Of a stretch of 60,283 nucleotides of DNA, positions 44,525 through 54,515 are shown piece after piece. Made by a program: the position numbers and the translations under genes. Position 1 is the first letter of the stretch, and each line of letters starts with the position of its first letter. The notes below the pieces were generated by a model. It searched no databases and had not been told where the DNA came from. It was given only the letters and a program-made list of their open reading frames with translations. Origin of the DNA: Endozoicomonas numazuensis (GTDB lineage: Bacteria > Pseudomonadota > Gammaproteobacteria > Pseudomonadales > Endozoicomonadaceae); contig NZ_JOKH01000003.1 in NCBI RefSeq assembly GCF_000722635.1, forward strand, positions 540,093 to 600,375. Reading direction: 5' to 3'.

Positions 44525-46233
44525 TATCCGATAAATGCATCCAGAGTCGCTTGAACATCCTCTGTAGTAAGCTGGCTCAACACTTGATCAGCCAGCCCCT
44601 GAAGATCTGTATAGCGTTGCTCTCTGAGCACTTTTTTGACCTTGGGAATAGACGTCGCACTCATGCTGAATTCATCCAACCCAAAACCTGCCAGAATAAG
44701 CGCCGCACGCTCATCACCCGCCATTTCGCCACACATGCCGGTCCACTTTCCGGCTTTATGAGAGCAATCAATGACTCGTTTGATAGAACGCAGAACGGCT
44801 GGAGCCATTGGGTCATAGAGATCTGCAATCATTTCATTGCCACGATCCACTGCCAGCACATACTGGGTCAGGTCATTAGTTCCGATACTGAAGAAATCCA
44901 CTTCTTCAATCAGCAGATCCGCTATCATCACTGCAGCAGGGGTTTCAACCATAATCCCGACTTCAACATTGTCATCAAAGCTTACGCCTTCACCGCTGAG
45001 CTCGGCTTTAACCGCACCTACCATCGCCTTCAGACGACGAGCTTCTTCCACGGAAATCACCATCGGAAACATAATTTTCAGCTTACCAAAGGCACTCGCT
45101 CTGAAAATAGCTCGCAGCTGAGTGTTAAGAATTTCGGGCTTGTCAAAACACATGCGAATAGCACGCCAGCCGAGGAAAGGGTTTAACTCCTGAGGCAAAT
45201 CCAGATAGGGCAGCTCTTTATCACCACCTATATCCAGCGTACGGATAATCACCGGGTTGCCATTCACGGCTTCAGCCACAGCCCTGTATGCCTCAAATTG
45301 TTCTTCTTCTGTAGGCATATGGGTGCGATCCATGAACAGGAATTCAGTTCTATAGAGACCTACCCCTTCAGCACCATGACGGTCTGCACCCTCAACATCT
45401 TTGACCGTACCAATGTTGGCACAGACTTCAAACGCTTTACCGTCCAGCGTTTCGCAGCTGAGATCTTTCAGCTTCGCCAGTTCTCTGCGCTCTTCATCCA
45501 GCTGTTTCTGGAGCGTTCTGTAATAATCAAGGGCTGAAGCGTCAGGGTTGATCAGCACCTTATTATTAATGGCGTCCAGTACGACCCGGTCACCATTCTG
45601 TATTCTGTCCGTTGCCACTTTGGCTCCGACAATAGCAGGCAACTCAAGAGAACGGGCCATGATGGCAGAGTGAGAAGTACGCCCCCCAACATTAGTCACA
45701 AAACCCCAGACTCTGTCGAGGTCGATCTGCGAGGTATCAGAAGGTGTCAGATCATCTGCGATCACTATGGACCCCTCATCAACTTCTTCCAGAGAAGTCA
45801 CGGGAATACCCAGTAGATTTTTCAGCATTCGACGACCTACGTCCTTGATATCCGCCACGCGCTCGCGCAGATAAGGATCGTCCAGTTCTTCCAACATGCT
45901 AACATTGGCCTGGATCGCTTCATTCAGTGCCGCATCTGCAGGCTTCAAGGCGCGAATAGCAGAAACAACCTCTTCTTCCAGCTCTTCGTCAGTAGCTACC
46001 AGAATATGGCCCTCAAAGACTTCAGCCTCTTCCTCACCCAGCTTGCCTGCTGTTTTGTCGCGAATGGCTTCCAGCTGTTCAACGGTGCGATCCCTGGCAT
46101 GCTTGAAGCGAGTAATATCCGCTTCAACCTCAGAGTTATCCAGAACGCCATCGCTGATCTGTATTTCGACCTCTTTCAGTACAAAGGCGTTACCTATGGC
46201 CACGCCTGAAGACGCAATGATGCCTGAAAACAT
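44524..46233 (-). CDS. ptsI: PTS enzyme I (phosphoenolpyruvate-protein phosphotransferase)
   Basis: 569 residues, close to E. coli enzyme I (575). It transfers phosphate from phosphoenolpyruvate to HPr. The phospho-accepting H188 lies in VGGRTSHSAIMARSLELPAI; the barrel domain has RTEFLFMDR, NPFLGWRAIRM, VDFFSIGTNDLTQY and GMCGEMAGDERAA with its catalytic Cys. It has no N-terminal GAF domain, so it is the sugar PTS enzyme and not the nitrogen PTS PtsP. The ATG at 46233 matches the family start; a GTG at 46245 is possible. The gene is divergent from the first aldolase gene. Confidence 0.95.
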   Translation of the reverse strand: MFSGIIASSGVAIGNAFVLKEVEIQISDGVLDNSEVEADITRFKHARDRTVEQLEAIRDKTAGKLGEEEAEVFEGHILVATDEELEEEVVSAIRALKPADAALNEAIQANVSMLEELDDPYLRERVADIKDVGRRMLKNLLGIPVTSLEEVDEGSIVIADDLTPSDTSQIDLDRVWGFVTNVGGRTSHSAIMARSLELPAIVGAKVATDRIQNGDRVVLDAINNKVLINPDASALDYYRTLQKQLDEERRELAKLKDLSCETLDGKAFEVCANIGTVKDVEGADRHGAEGVGLYRTEFLFMDRTHMPTEEEQFEAYRAVAEAVNGNPVIIRTLDIGGDKELPYLDLPQELNPFLGWRAIRMCFDKPEILNTQLRAIFRASAFGKLKIMFPMVISVEEARRLKAMVGAVKAELSGEGVSFDDNVEVGIMVETPAAVMIADLLIEEVDFFSIGTNDLTQYVLAVDRGNEMIADLYDPMAPAVLRSIKRVIDCSHKAGKWTGMCGEMAGDERAALILAGFGLDEFSMSATSIPKVKKVLREQRYTDLQGLADQVLSQLTTEDVQATLDAFIG

Positions 46234-47128
46234 GATCCTACCCACTCATAGAGTTATTCAGCTGCCGATGCATCAGTCTATTAACCCACCTGATACGACC
46301 GGCAATCAATCGCACAAATTCTGACAAAGACCGACGAATCATTTCATGATGCGCACTTAAATATGGAGTTCATGGAAAGCGTCACCAATTATAACCAGAT
46401 CAATTCCAAGATAGTGCATCATCTAATTAACCGCCTGCCGTTTAATGAATTAATCCCATTCAAATAACCATTATCAACAATCTTTTTCAAAAGCTTTCAC
46501 GTCATATGAAATCAATTGTTATATAATGTTTTTTCATTAACAAACGAGTTCAATCATTAATATCAATGCTTGCTTCAGAAAGTGTGATCGTAATTAGCAC
46601 ACCTATCCCAATTAGAATGCTTGACACATTCTTTCAGGAAACACCAAAAACCATCTACACTCTTACGAAAAATTGCTTCACACCTTAATAGGATTGACTT
46701 CCAGCCAACATACGCATTACTACCTAAGGCCTTGCAAACTGGGAATTAATGAGCGTTTTGCACGACATACGTCAATAAATATAAAGATGGCTATCACCGT
46801 TTTTAATAAACCTCTTTTCATTAGGCGACAAACTTATTTTAATGAATAGAGAACCCGGCTCTTGCTTCGACAAGCTTCTTGAATATGTCTAAGTCGTCAG
46901 TAAATTGAAACAATTCTTAAAACTGTCTTTTTTTATAACTGGAGAAAGATAAAGTTTTTTTGTTAGACTTCAGGCAAGCCAAGTTTCTAGTCTCTGAATT
47001 AACCTGCGACACGGTATAAACAACTCAGTTTGTAAGATCCGGAACAGAAAGTGTTATCCAGTTAAATATCTGAATAACGCATCATCTGATTCAGAGTCAG
47101 CCCCCTACCACTGATCGAGGAAACCTTT
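46234..47128. other. AT-rich divergent promoter region of ptsI and fba
   Basis: 895 bases without a credible gene on either strand. It is unusually long and AT-rich for a divergent promoter region. A symmetrical GTGTGATCGTAATTAGCACAC lies near 46580, but its half-sites are spaced too widely for CRP. T-rich stretches near 46930 and 46955 could be part of promoters or of a small RNA. Confidence 0.4.
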
Positions 47129-47986
47129 ATGGCACTGGTACCCATGACTGAAATGCTGAAGAAAGCCCTGGAAGGTAAGTACGCAGTTGGCCAGTTCAAC
47201 ATCAATAACCTGGAATGGACTCAGGCTATTCTGACCGCCGCCCAGAAAACCCAGTCTCCTGTTATTCTCGGCGTGTCTGAGGGTGCTGCTCGTTACATGA
47301 GTGGCTTCAAGGTCATTACTGCCATGGTCAACGCCCTCATCGAGAGCATGGAGATCACTGTTCCTGTTGCTATCCACCTGGATCATGGCTCCAGCATTGA
47401 AAAGTGTAAAGAAGCCATCGAAGCAGGCTTCTCTTCCGTAATGATCGACGGTTCTCACGGCCCATTCGAAGAGAATGTTGCCATGACCAAAACCGTTGTT
47501 GAATACGCTCATGCTCGTGGTGTTTCTGTAGAAGCTGAGCTGGGTGTTGTTGGCGGTCAGGAAGACGACGTAGTTGCAGACAACTGCATCTATGCAGACC
47601 CGCAGGAATGTAAAGAGCTAGTTGAGCGCACGGGTGTTGACTGCCTCGCACCCGCTTTAGGCTCTGTACACGGTCCTTATAAAGGCCTGCCAAACCTGGG
47701 CTTTGAAGAAATGCTGCAGGTTAAAGAACTCACCGCGGTTCCTCTGGTTCTGCACGGTGGCACAGGCATACCTACTGCGGATATTCAGAATGCCATCAGC
47801 CGTGGCACCGCCAAGATCAACGTGAACACAGAAAACCAGATCGCCTGGACTAACATGGTTCGCAAGGTTCTGGCCAGCGACGCTGAAGTTTACGACCCAC
47901 GTAAAGTCATCGGCCCAGGCAAAGAAGCTATTGTTGAAACCGTCATGGGTAAAATCCGTGAGTTCGGTTCTGAAGGCAAAGCCTGA
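47129..47986 (+). CDS. Class II fructose-bisphosphate aldolase, Bacillus FbaA-like
   Basis: 285 residues; zinc-dependent cleavage of fructose-1,6-bisphosphate. Metal and catalytic motifs: the Asp/His pair in [40 protein letters not shown] and [13 protein letters not shown], then KINVNTENQ. The length and long sequence blocks match the Firmicutes FbaA type (285 residues in Bacillus) better than the 359-residue class IIA enzyme of E. coli or the 354-residue type encoded 1.2 kb downstream. GAGGA precedes the ATG. Close homologues also act on tagatose-1,6-bisphosphate (GatY/AgaY), so the substrate is not fully certain. Horizontal transfer is an inference from similarity only. Confidence 0.9.
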   Translation: MALVPMTEMLKKALEGKYAVGQFNINNLEWTQAILTAAQKTQSPVILGVSEGAARYMSGFKVITAMVNALIESMEITVPVAIHLDHGSSIEKCKEAIEAGFSSVMIDGSHGPFEENVAMTKTVVEYAHARGVSVEAELGVVGGQEDDVVADNCIYADPQECKELVERTGVDCLAPALGSVHGPYKGLPNLGFEEMLQVKELTAVPLVLHGGTGIPTADIQNAISRGTAKINVNTENQIAWTNMVRKVLASDAEVYDPRKVIGPGKEAIVETVMGKIREFGSEGKA

Positions 47987-47992
47987 TTTTTT

Positions 47993-48019
47993 GGCCCGGT
48001 AGTTCAACCTGCCGGGCTG
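47993..48019 (+). terminator. Hairpin after the first aldolase gene
   Basis: GCCCGGTAG / CTGCCGGGC-type stem with a TTCAA-containing loop, seven bases after the stop. No strong T run. Confidence 0.5.
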
Positions 48020-48197
48020 CTTATCTGCAATAGCCACCCGCCCCCCTCACCGACTGCCCCACTCCGGTTTAAAAACAAACTATAAGACTAACGACTCTTA
48101 TTAAAAAAACTGCTGACAACCTAAAACTTGTAGTTTGCTTATCCCTTTCTAATCTGAACAAGTATTCAATTAGTCCAAACCATTCATGGAGAGCCTC

Positions 48198-49079
48198 ATG
48201 CTCAAGGGTATTGCCATTTCTGCATGTTTATTAGTGATGTCAGTTCTTGAAACGAGAGTAGTACAGGCCAACTATGATAAAGCACTCTCTGGCACCTATC
48301 AGGTCACCGGAAAGAAACTCAAGAAAAACTCATCATCAACCTACGACATTCAGCTTGATCAAGTGGTAGCAGTCACGGCTCATCAACCATCTTCCGAGCA
48401 GCTGGTGCTGACTGTTACTGAGCCTCAAGCCTCGGCCTCCCCACCGGCTTATCATTCAACCACCCAATTCACCCAAAGAGGCAGCGACCTCATATTACAA
48501 CAGAACCAATCAGGGAGTGGAAACAAACAGTTTAACTTTTTAAATATGCTGAGCTGGGTACTGCGCATCATTTATGAAGAAGTAAAAACACTGGGAGAAA
48601 AAACAACAAAAACCGTTCATACCAGACAATTTACCTATCACGTCACCTCAGCCTTCCTGGACAGAGGCTTCAGACAGCCTGTGTATTCTGCTCGCTTCCA
48701 CAAATCAGGCTCCAGCACAACTTACATCAGCGTTAACATTCATCTATCTGACGATGGTACACAGATCGACAAAATAGTCTTCGACATTGATTCAAGCAAG
48801 ATCTCATACACTCTGCAAAGAGTTGACGATCAGCCGCCCCAGGAAGAGAAAAAACCGGTTGCCACTGTCATCAGAGATGAAGGTGAGCAGGGTTTTCAAA
48901 CACCTACTGAATCTCCTGTTCATCAAAACCCACCCTCAAAGAAGCGGAACACCAGCCAATACAGTTTCTCAAATACCCACGGGGCACTAAGAGCCGTTCA
49001 GCTGTTGCTCACTCTATTCGTATCGAGTGCCATACCAAACCTCTCAAACCATCACAAGTTTTTGCACCACTTACAATAA
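48198..49079 (+). CDS. Secreted hypothetical protein between two aldolase genes
   Basis: 293 residues. A signal peptide (LKGIAISACLLVMSVLETRVVQA) is followed by a beta-rich region with many Ser/Thr (residues 25-205), a polar Pro/Glu-rich linker, and a C-terminal hydrophobic segment (AVQLLLTLFVSSAIP) with a His-rich end. I do not recognise the family. The ATG at 48198 is preferred over 48186 because GGAG lies six bases before it. The two-ended hydrophobic layout recalls a secreted protein with a C-terminal membrane anchor. Position between two fba genes looks accidental rather than functional. Confidence 0.6.
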   Translation: MLKGIAISACLLVMSVLETRVVQANYDKALSGTYQVTGKKLKKNSSSTYDIQLDQVVAVTAHQPSSEQLVLTVTEPQASASPPAYHSTTQFTQRGSDLILQQNQSGSGNKQFNFLNMLSWVLRIIYEEVKTLGEKTTKTVHTRQFTYHVTSAFLDRGFRQPVYSARFHKSGSSTTYISVNIHLSDDGTQIDKIVFDIDSSKISYTLQRVDDQPPQEEKKPVATVIRDEGEQGFQTPTESPVHQNPPSKKRNTSQYSFSNTHGALRAVQLLLTLFVSSAIPNLSNHHKFLHHLQ

Positions 49080-49138
49080 ACAGGGATAATAGCGTCCGAA
49101 TTCAACCACCCCCCCTTTTTGATTAGCAGGAGCAGGCA

Positions 49139-50203
49139 ATGGCCCTGATCAGCTTGCGTGAAATGCTCGACCACGCCGCAGAGAACCACTACGGCGTTCC
49201 CGCATTTAATGTCAACAACCTTGAACAGATGCGCGCAATTATGGAAGCTGCCGACGAGACAGATTCCCCTGTCATCGTTCAGGCTTCTGCCGGCGCCCGA
49301 AAATACGCAGGAGCCCCGTTTCTAAGGCATCTGATCCTGGCAGCCACAGAGGAGTTCCCTCACATTCCAGTGGTTATGCATCAGGATCATGGTACCAGCC
49401 CGGCTGTTTGCCAGCGCTCTATCCAGCTTGGTTTCAGCTCTGTAATGATGGACGGCTCCCTCAAAGACGATGGTAAAACGCCTTCCACCTATGAGTACAA
49501 CGTTGATGTGACTCGCCGCACCGTAGAAATGGCCCATGCCTGTGGCGTTTCTGTAGAAGGCGAACTGGGTTGTCTGGGCTCTCTGGAAACCGGACAAGCC
49601 GGTGAAGAAGATGGCGTTGGCGCTGAAGGTACCCTGTCACACGATCAACTACTCACTGACCCGGATGAAGCTGCAGAATTTGTAAAAGCCACTCACGTTG
49701 ATGCTCTGGCTATTGCCTGTGGTACCAGCCATGGTGCTTATAAATTCACTCGCCCACCGACAGGCGACATTCTGGCGATTGATCGCATTCGCGAGATCCA
49801 CCAGCGAATCCCCAACACACACCTCGTTATGCATGGCTCTTCGTCCGTTCCTCAGGAATGGCTGAAAGTCATCAACGACAACGGCGGTGAAATCCCTGAA
49901 ACCTACGGCGTACCGGTTGAACAGATTCAGGAAGGTATTCGTCATGGTGTCCGCAAGGTAAACATTGATACCGATCTGCGACTGGCATCTACCGGCGCTA
50001 TTCGTCGCTTCCTGACCGAAAACCCTTCTGAATTTGATCCTCGTAAATACTTTGCAGTGGCCACTAAAGCCATGAAAGATATCTGCATCCAGCGCTATGA
50101 AGCTTTTGGCGCCGCTGGTCAGGGCTCAAAAATCAGCACCACCAGCCTGGAAGGTATGTTCATTCGCTACGGTAAAGGCGAACTGAACCCGAAAATTCGC
50201 TAA
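49139..50203 (+). CDS. fba: Class II fructose-bisphosphate aldolase, Pseudomonas type
   Basis: 354 residues, the size of the Pseudomonas/CbbA class IIB aldolase. Motifs: [14 protein letters not shown] with metal His and catalytic Asp, [39 protein letters not shown] and [11 protein letters not shown]. It is the likely housekeeping glycolytic or gluconeogenic aldolase, and paralogous to the 285-residue enzyme at 47129. AGGAG lies about nine bases before the ATG. A strong terminator follows. Confidence 0.94.
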   Translation: MALISLREMLDHAAENHYGVPAFNVNNLEQMRAIMEAADETDSPVIVQASAGARKYAGAPFLRHLILAATEEFPHIPVVMHQDHGTSPAVCQRSIQLGFSSVMMDGSLKDDGKTPSTYEYNVDVTRRTVEMAHACGVSVEGELGCLGSLETGQAGEEDGVGAEGTLSHDQLLTDPDEAAEFVKATHVDALAIACGTSHGAYKFTRPPTGDILAIDRIREIHQRIPNTHLVMHGSSSVPQEWLKVINDNGGEIPETYGVPVEQIQEGIRHGVRKVNIDTDLRLASTGAIRRFLTENPSEFDPRKYFAVATKAMKDICIQRYEAFGAAGQGSKISTTSLEGMFIRYGKGELNPKIR

Positions 50204-50228
50204 ACCTCCAGCTTAATATACTTCTATA

Positions 50229-50259
50229 AGCCAACCTCTTTTGAGGTTGGCTTTTTTTA
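50229..50259 (+). terminator. Rho-independent terminator of fba
   Basis: AAGCCAACCTC / GAGGTTGGCTT with a TTTT loop and a seven-T tail. Confidence 0.92.
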
Positions 50260-50428
50260 CACTCAAACTGCCTTAAATCATTAAACTCAACTGATAAATA
50301 ATGTTATAAAACACCGCACCCTTTTTATCGCGATACTGCTCTCGCATTCGAGCCGCACTCTATTACTCTGCAAAACCTGTGCAGGCTTGTTTTTATCGCA
50401 GACATTTCAACAGATTCAGGAGTGAGCC

Positions 50429-51334
50429 ATGCTGTATGGTTTAGATATCGGTGGCACCAAGATGGAGCTGGCGATTTTTGATCATGAGCACAACAAACTC
50501 GCCAGCAAACGCGTTCCCACACCGACCGACTCCTACGATGCATTTAAAAATGCCATCCGGGAACTGGTTATCGAAACCGATCGTGAGTTAAACACCCGGG
50601 GGAGCGTTGGTATTGGTATTCCGGGGTTTGTTAATCCCGACACCGGTAAGGCTCAGTGTGCCAATGTCCCCTGCGCCAATGGCCAGAACCTTCAGGTTGA
50701 CCTTGAACTGTTATTAGATCGCCCCATCAACATTGAAAACGATGCCAACTGCTTTACATTGTCAGAAGCCATTGGCGGAGCAGGCGATAAAATTCCTACC
50801 GTTTTCGGCGTCATTCTTGGTACCGGCTGTGGTGGCGGCCTTTACATTAACAACAGACTCCATGATGGCAGGAACAACCTGGCCGGTGAATGGGGACATA
50901 CCCCGCTGCCCTACCATGTATTCAAACTGGCTGGTGAAGATTTCCCGATTGTTCAGTGTGGCTGTGGCATGCACGGTTGCCTGGACAACTATCTGTCAGG
51001 CAGAGGTCTGGAGCTATCGTACAAACATGTTTCAGGCGAAGTACGGTCAGGTATGGACATAGTTCAGCTGTTTCGTCGCCACGATACTCAAGCAGAACGC
51101 GCAGTTGAAATATATTGTGAATTACTGGCATCCGGATTGGGCGCCATGATTAACATTCTGGACCCAGGTGTCATTGTTTTGGGCGGCGGTCTATCGAATT
51201 TTGATGAACTCTATGAGCTGATTCCCCCACTGCTTCAGAAGTACACACTGAACATGGGACAACAGCCAGAAGTTCGTAAAGCGAAATTTGGTGATGCCGG
51301 TGGTGTACGCGGAGCAGCCATGCTGAACGCATAA
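50429..51334 (+). CDS. nagK: N-acetyl-D-glucosamine kinase NagK (ROK family)
   Basis: 301 residues (303 in E. coli NagK). It phosphorylates free GlcNAc, for example that released by chitin breakdown or cell-wall recycling. Phosphate loop GLDIGGTKMELAIFD; SVGIGIPGFVN; IENDANCFTLSEA with the catalytic Asp; ILGTGCGGGLYIN; the ROK zinc site with Cys residues in CGCGMHGCLDNYLSGRG; and VIVLGGGLSNFDELY. AGGAG precedes the ATG by seven bases. It completes GlcNAc use alongside nagE and the chb genes. NagA and NagB, needed for the next steps, are not in the window. Confidence 0.93.
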   Translation: MLYGLDIGGTKMELAIFDHEHNKLASKRVPTPTDSYDAFKNAIRELVIETDRELNTRGSVGIGIPGFVNPDTGKAQCANVPCANGQNLQVDLELLLDRPINIENDANCFTLSEAIGGAGDKIPTVFGVILGTGCGGGLYINNRLHDGRNNLAGEWGHTPLPYHVFKLAGEDFPIVQCGCGMHGCLDNYLSGRGLELSYKHVSGEVRSGMDIVQLFRRHDTQAERAVEIYCELLASGLGAMINILDPGVIVLGGGLSNFDELYELIPPLLQKYTLNMGQQPEVRKAKFGDAGGVRGAAMLNA

Positions 51335-51563
51335 TCCTGAAAAGGCGATATAACTGAAAAGATCAACCAGCTATGTCGTCTTAAACTTAAACAAATAATC
51401 ATCAAAATCACAGCGCTCTTCAATGACCTCTAAAAAAGAGTCTCGATTAAAGGCGTGTTTTCTTTCTAAGAAAATAAAAATAAGAACCATTCTTTTTTAC
51501 AACATCTAAAAAGGGTCTACGCTTTCTTTCATATCATTTTCATCTAATAAGAAAGAGGTACTA

Positions 51564-52592
51564 ATGATTCCTTCCCAGAGGCTTGCAGGACACCCGGGCT
51601 ACATAAAATCTTCAAACGCCAGCCGCTCAGTGAGAATCACCCTCCTACGCAGGATTCAATTTATTGCATTACTCAGCTTTTATTTTCATACGTCAGTACA
51701 AGCTAATGAAGATATCCAGATGAGTAAAGCCCATGAAAGCTGCCATGAGGCCATGCGGGATCGCCATCATTTCGACCCCTATCACTTCCCGAAACACCTG
51801 GAATGCAAAACTATTCTGGAAACCAAAGAAGGTCCGTTTCTCGAAAAGACAGTGTTCGTTCCCCCTAACACATTAGAATATACATGCCGATCAACTGCCG
51901 AAGAAAGCACTGACAACGCTACTCAGAAAACCACACAGAAAGCCTCTGCAAAAACACCTTTTCCAGACTGCAAAGCTCTTTCAAAAAAAGCCACTTCCAG
52001 TAGCCGTGCCATCGAAATACCAGGCTACCCAATAGTACTTATCAATAACGATATCTATCAGCACCCTGATTATTCCTTATCAGAACTTATGACCTATGCT
52101 CTGTACAACGGTGGCAACCTGGTTGAGATCTTCTTTCATAGCATGATCTATCTGAAAATCTGGAAAAACTATCAACTGTCCAACAACTTCTATGCTTTAC
52201 CATTGATGGCACTGGGTATGAGCTGGAATTCTCTGGAAATCTATAAACACGGCCTGCATACCAGTAACACTCATCATGACCACGAATTCAGCGCCAAAGA
52301 AACTGCGGCAGATGCTGTCAGCACCATTATTGAATTGAAACTAGAAACACCGGATGTGCTTGAGGCCATCAGCTCCTGGCCTACCACACTCGGAGACAAG
52401 CTCCATGCAGCCAAAGAAATAGCCTTCTACGGCCTGATCTGGATGAACGCCTACACGACCTCAACCTCCTGGATTCCCTACTTCTTTGGCGAACATGACC
52501 ATGAACATTGCCCTGCTCTGGCCTCTGCCCCCAAGAACGCCAGTTGCACCAAGCAGGTAGAAGAAATGTTCGTACTTATAGATAATGATTAA
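51564..52592 (+). CDS. Secreted hypothetical protein, His-rich
   Basis: 342 residues, not recognised. A basic N-terminal stretch of about 30 residues precedes a signal-like hydrophobic core (IQFIALLSFYFHTSVQA, cleavage near residue 47). The mature part has several cysteines in its first third (CHEAM, CKTI, YTCR, PDCK), a more helical, aromatic middle with LSELMTYALYNGGNLVEIFF, and two His clusters (NTHHDHEF, GEHDHEHC) that could bind metal. AGAGG lies a few bases before the ATG. It is convergent with the lipase gene, with a 4-base overlap of the two stops. Confidence 0.6.
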   Translation: MIPSQRLAGHPGYIKSSNASRSVRITLLRRIQFIALLSFYFHTSVQANEDIQMSKAHESCHEAMRDRHHFDPYHFPKHLECKTILETKEGPFLEKTVFVPPNTLEYTCRSTAEESTDNATQKTTQKASAKTPFPDCKALSKKATSSSRAIEIPGYPIVLINNDIYQHPDYSLSELMTYALYNGGNLVEIFFHSMIYLKIWKNYQLSNNFYALPLMALGMSWNSLEIYKHGLHTSNTHHDHEFSAKETAADAVSTIIELKLETPDVLEAISSWPTTLGDKLHAAKEIAFYGLIWMNAYTTSTSWIPYFFGEHDHEHCPALASAPKNASCTKQVEEMFVLIDND

Positions 52593-54253
52593 TAAGAGTC
52601 CATAAATCGACTCAACACATGATCAGTCCTTTCAGCCTCCTCCAATACCCATGAAGCAAGATAGAACAGGAGGTTGGCCTGAAGGGCTGGCAGATGAAGG
52701 TCCACAACCGCGCTATAATGGGGAAACTCAGTGTTTGTCGTGTAACAACCTCTGAACCAGTTGCCGAATCGATTACCCTTGAGACAATCTTTGATGCTTT
52801 GATCCAATCTTGCCCACCACCTCTCTGGCAGCTCGTTATAGACCCAGAGCACATCCACCGTATGACCACCCTGAATACCATGAAAGTCGTTTGATAAAAT
52901 CTTGAGGCCTCTCTGAAGAACCACCGCAGGATCACCGGCTTTTTTCTTCGCCAATAACTGCTCAGCAAGCCTGACATAGTGGGTCGACTCGAAGACCTGA
53001 CTTAATTGCAGCGCTTTGTAACGATCTTTCTTGCTGGAGCTCTTCAGCAACAGGTAGGCGTCTTCTTCCAGACTCTCATCAGGTTGAATTCCGAAGAGGG
53101 CTGGTAATGCCTTCTCCATCCCAACCAGGTCTTCACCGCTCACCAGAACTTTTGAACGAATAGGAATGCCAGTATTAATGAAAGCTATGATGCGTTCTGA
53201 TTTTCTAGCCAGCAGAGGCATGATACCCAGGTAATCCAGAAAACCACCGTCAATCAGCTGGCAGTCTGGTTTCCACCCATTCGGCATCGAGGAATCTTCG
53301 GCGAACTTATAAATAGGAAGTACAAAATAATTGAGAGGTTCCCAGACAAAATTAGCATAGTTGGCACTACTGGCCGCCAATGCATCCTGAACCCTCATCG
53401 GAGAGATTTTTTCTCTTCCATTAACATCCTCTCCCACCAACCCAAATTCAGAAAGCTTCAAAGAGCGAGCCTGGAACCCATCGACAAAAGAACGAATCCG
53501 CACTTCATCAGGCAATATCTCAAAGGGGTAGTACTGCTCTCCATTTTTCAGCAGAGCATTGATAATGATGCTCATGTCCACTCTTTTGCGGATAAAGAAA
53601 TCATGACTCAGTGGCACTTTGAACCGGCCATTTAAACTCTGGTTGAGAAAGTCACTCCAGACATGAGAGCCATCAAGGCGCCTTGCCAAAGTGCCTGCGA
53701 CAAAAGAAACGATAAAGCCTGGAAGGCTGGAAAACTGCTGATGAGTCTGACCCAAACTGTTATTAGTCATGATATGGAGATTCTTTTTTAAAGAAACAGT
53801 GTCCTCCTCATCACAATCTCGGCTGTCATCATTGGAGCACTTGCTATCAGCAGAATCCAAAGTCAAATCCTCTGGATTGCTGACCCGTTCCCCCAAAATC
53901 AGTGAATCCTCTATATCACTGCTGTAATAGCTGACACCAAACCAGGCTCCCCCGGAAACCAGAGACAAGTCGGATATTTGCTCCTCAATGCCATACTCCC
54001 TCATGACTGCCATCTGCCCTCTGGCCAAAGCCATAGAGCGACTACCACCGCCCGAGATACAAACCCCTAACTTGCCCTTGCCACGGTGATTAAGTTCCTT
54101 CGAAAAAGCGGCATTGTCCAGACGATCAGAATCAGCTTCCCCTGAAGCATTACTTTTAAACACCGCATCCGGCTGAGAATAGACCTCCAGCACGCTGGCC
54201 TGCAGCCCACCACTGACCAGAGTCCCGACAACAAACAGCGCTCTCCAATACAT
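52589..54253 (-). CDS. Secreted cPLA2/patatin-like phospholipase
   Basis: 554 residues with an N-terminal signal peptide (YWRALFVVGTLVSGGLQA). The lipase fold is shown by the oxyanion loop CISGGGSRSMALARGQ, the nucleophile segment SLVSGGAWFG (Ser as nucleophile, about residue 103), and the Asp of the dyad in QLIDGGFLDYLGIMPLLA, followed by ERIIAFINTG. These follow the order of eukaryotic-type cytosolic phospholipase A2 and lysophospholipases better than classic bacterial patatins. The frame is open to 54754, but the extra 167 residues run through a REP element and overlap the AraC gene, so the ATG at 54253 (weak GAAGAAA site) is used. It is likely active outside the cytoplasm; substrate unproven. 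Confidence 0.75.
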   Translation of the reverse strand: MYWRALFVVGTLVSGGLQASVLEVYSQPDAVFKSNASGEADSDRLDNAAFSKELNHRGKGKLGVCISGGGSRSMALARGQMAVMREYGIEEQISDLSLVSGGAWFGVSYYSSDIEDSLILGERVSNPEDLTLDSADSKCSNDDSRDCDEEDTVSLKKNLHIMTNNSLGQTHQQFSSLPGFIVSFVAGTLARRLDGSHVWSDFLNQSLNGRFKVPLSHDFFIRKRVDMSIIINALLKNGEQYYPFEILPDEVRIRSFVDGFQARSLKLSEFGLVGEDVNGREKISPMRVQDALAASSANYANFVWEPLNYFVLPIYKFAEDSSMPNGWKPDCQLIDGGFLDYLGIMPLLARKSERIIAFINTGIPIRSKVLVSGEDLVGMEKALPALFGIQPDESLEEDAYLLLKSSSKKDRYKALQLSQVFESTHYVRLAEQLLAKKKAGDPAVVLQRGLKILSNDFHGIQGGHTVDVLWVYNELPERWWARLDQSIKDCLKGNRFGNWFRGCYTTNTEFPHYSAVVDLHLPALQANLLFYLASWVLEEAERTDHVLSRFMDSY

Positions 54254-54416
54254 AGTTTCTTCTTTCTGATAGTAAAGAGAAGAGTCAATATAGCCAAAGC
54301 GGGCATAAACGCAGAAAATCATTTCCGCCAGAAAAGGAATCAAGGAATTTTGGCGACCAAAAACCAGACTAAGCCAGCATGCTAATCCATAGTGCAATGG
54401 CGTGATACCCAATACC

Positions 54417-54474
54417 GTTCGCACTGAGCCTGTCGAAGTGCATGACCAACACCCTTCGATAAGTTCAGGATGAG
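54417..54474. repeat. REP-like palindrome between the lipase and AraC genes
   Basis: Inverted repeat CACTGAGCCTGTCGAAGTGC ... CACCCTTCGATAAGTTCAGG, one arm diverged. It occupies the 262-base gap 54254-54515. Confidence 0.6.
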
Positions 54475-54515
54475 CAGAGTATGTATGAGCACTAACGTTT
54501 GGCTGCCCTAATCCA

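Noticed and set aside
46578-46600. GTGTGATCGTAATTAGCACAC as a CRP site
   Set aside because: Half-sites are three bases too far apart for CRP; symmetry noted only.
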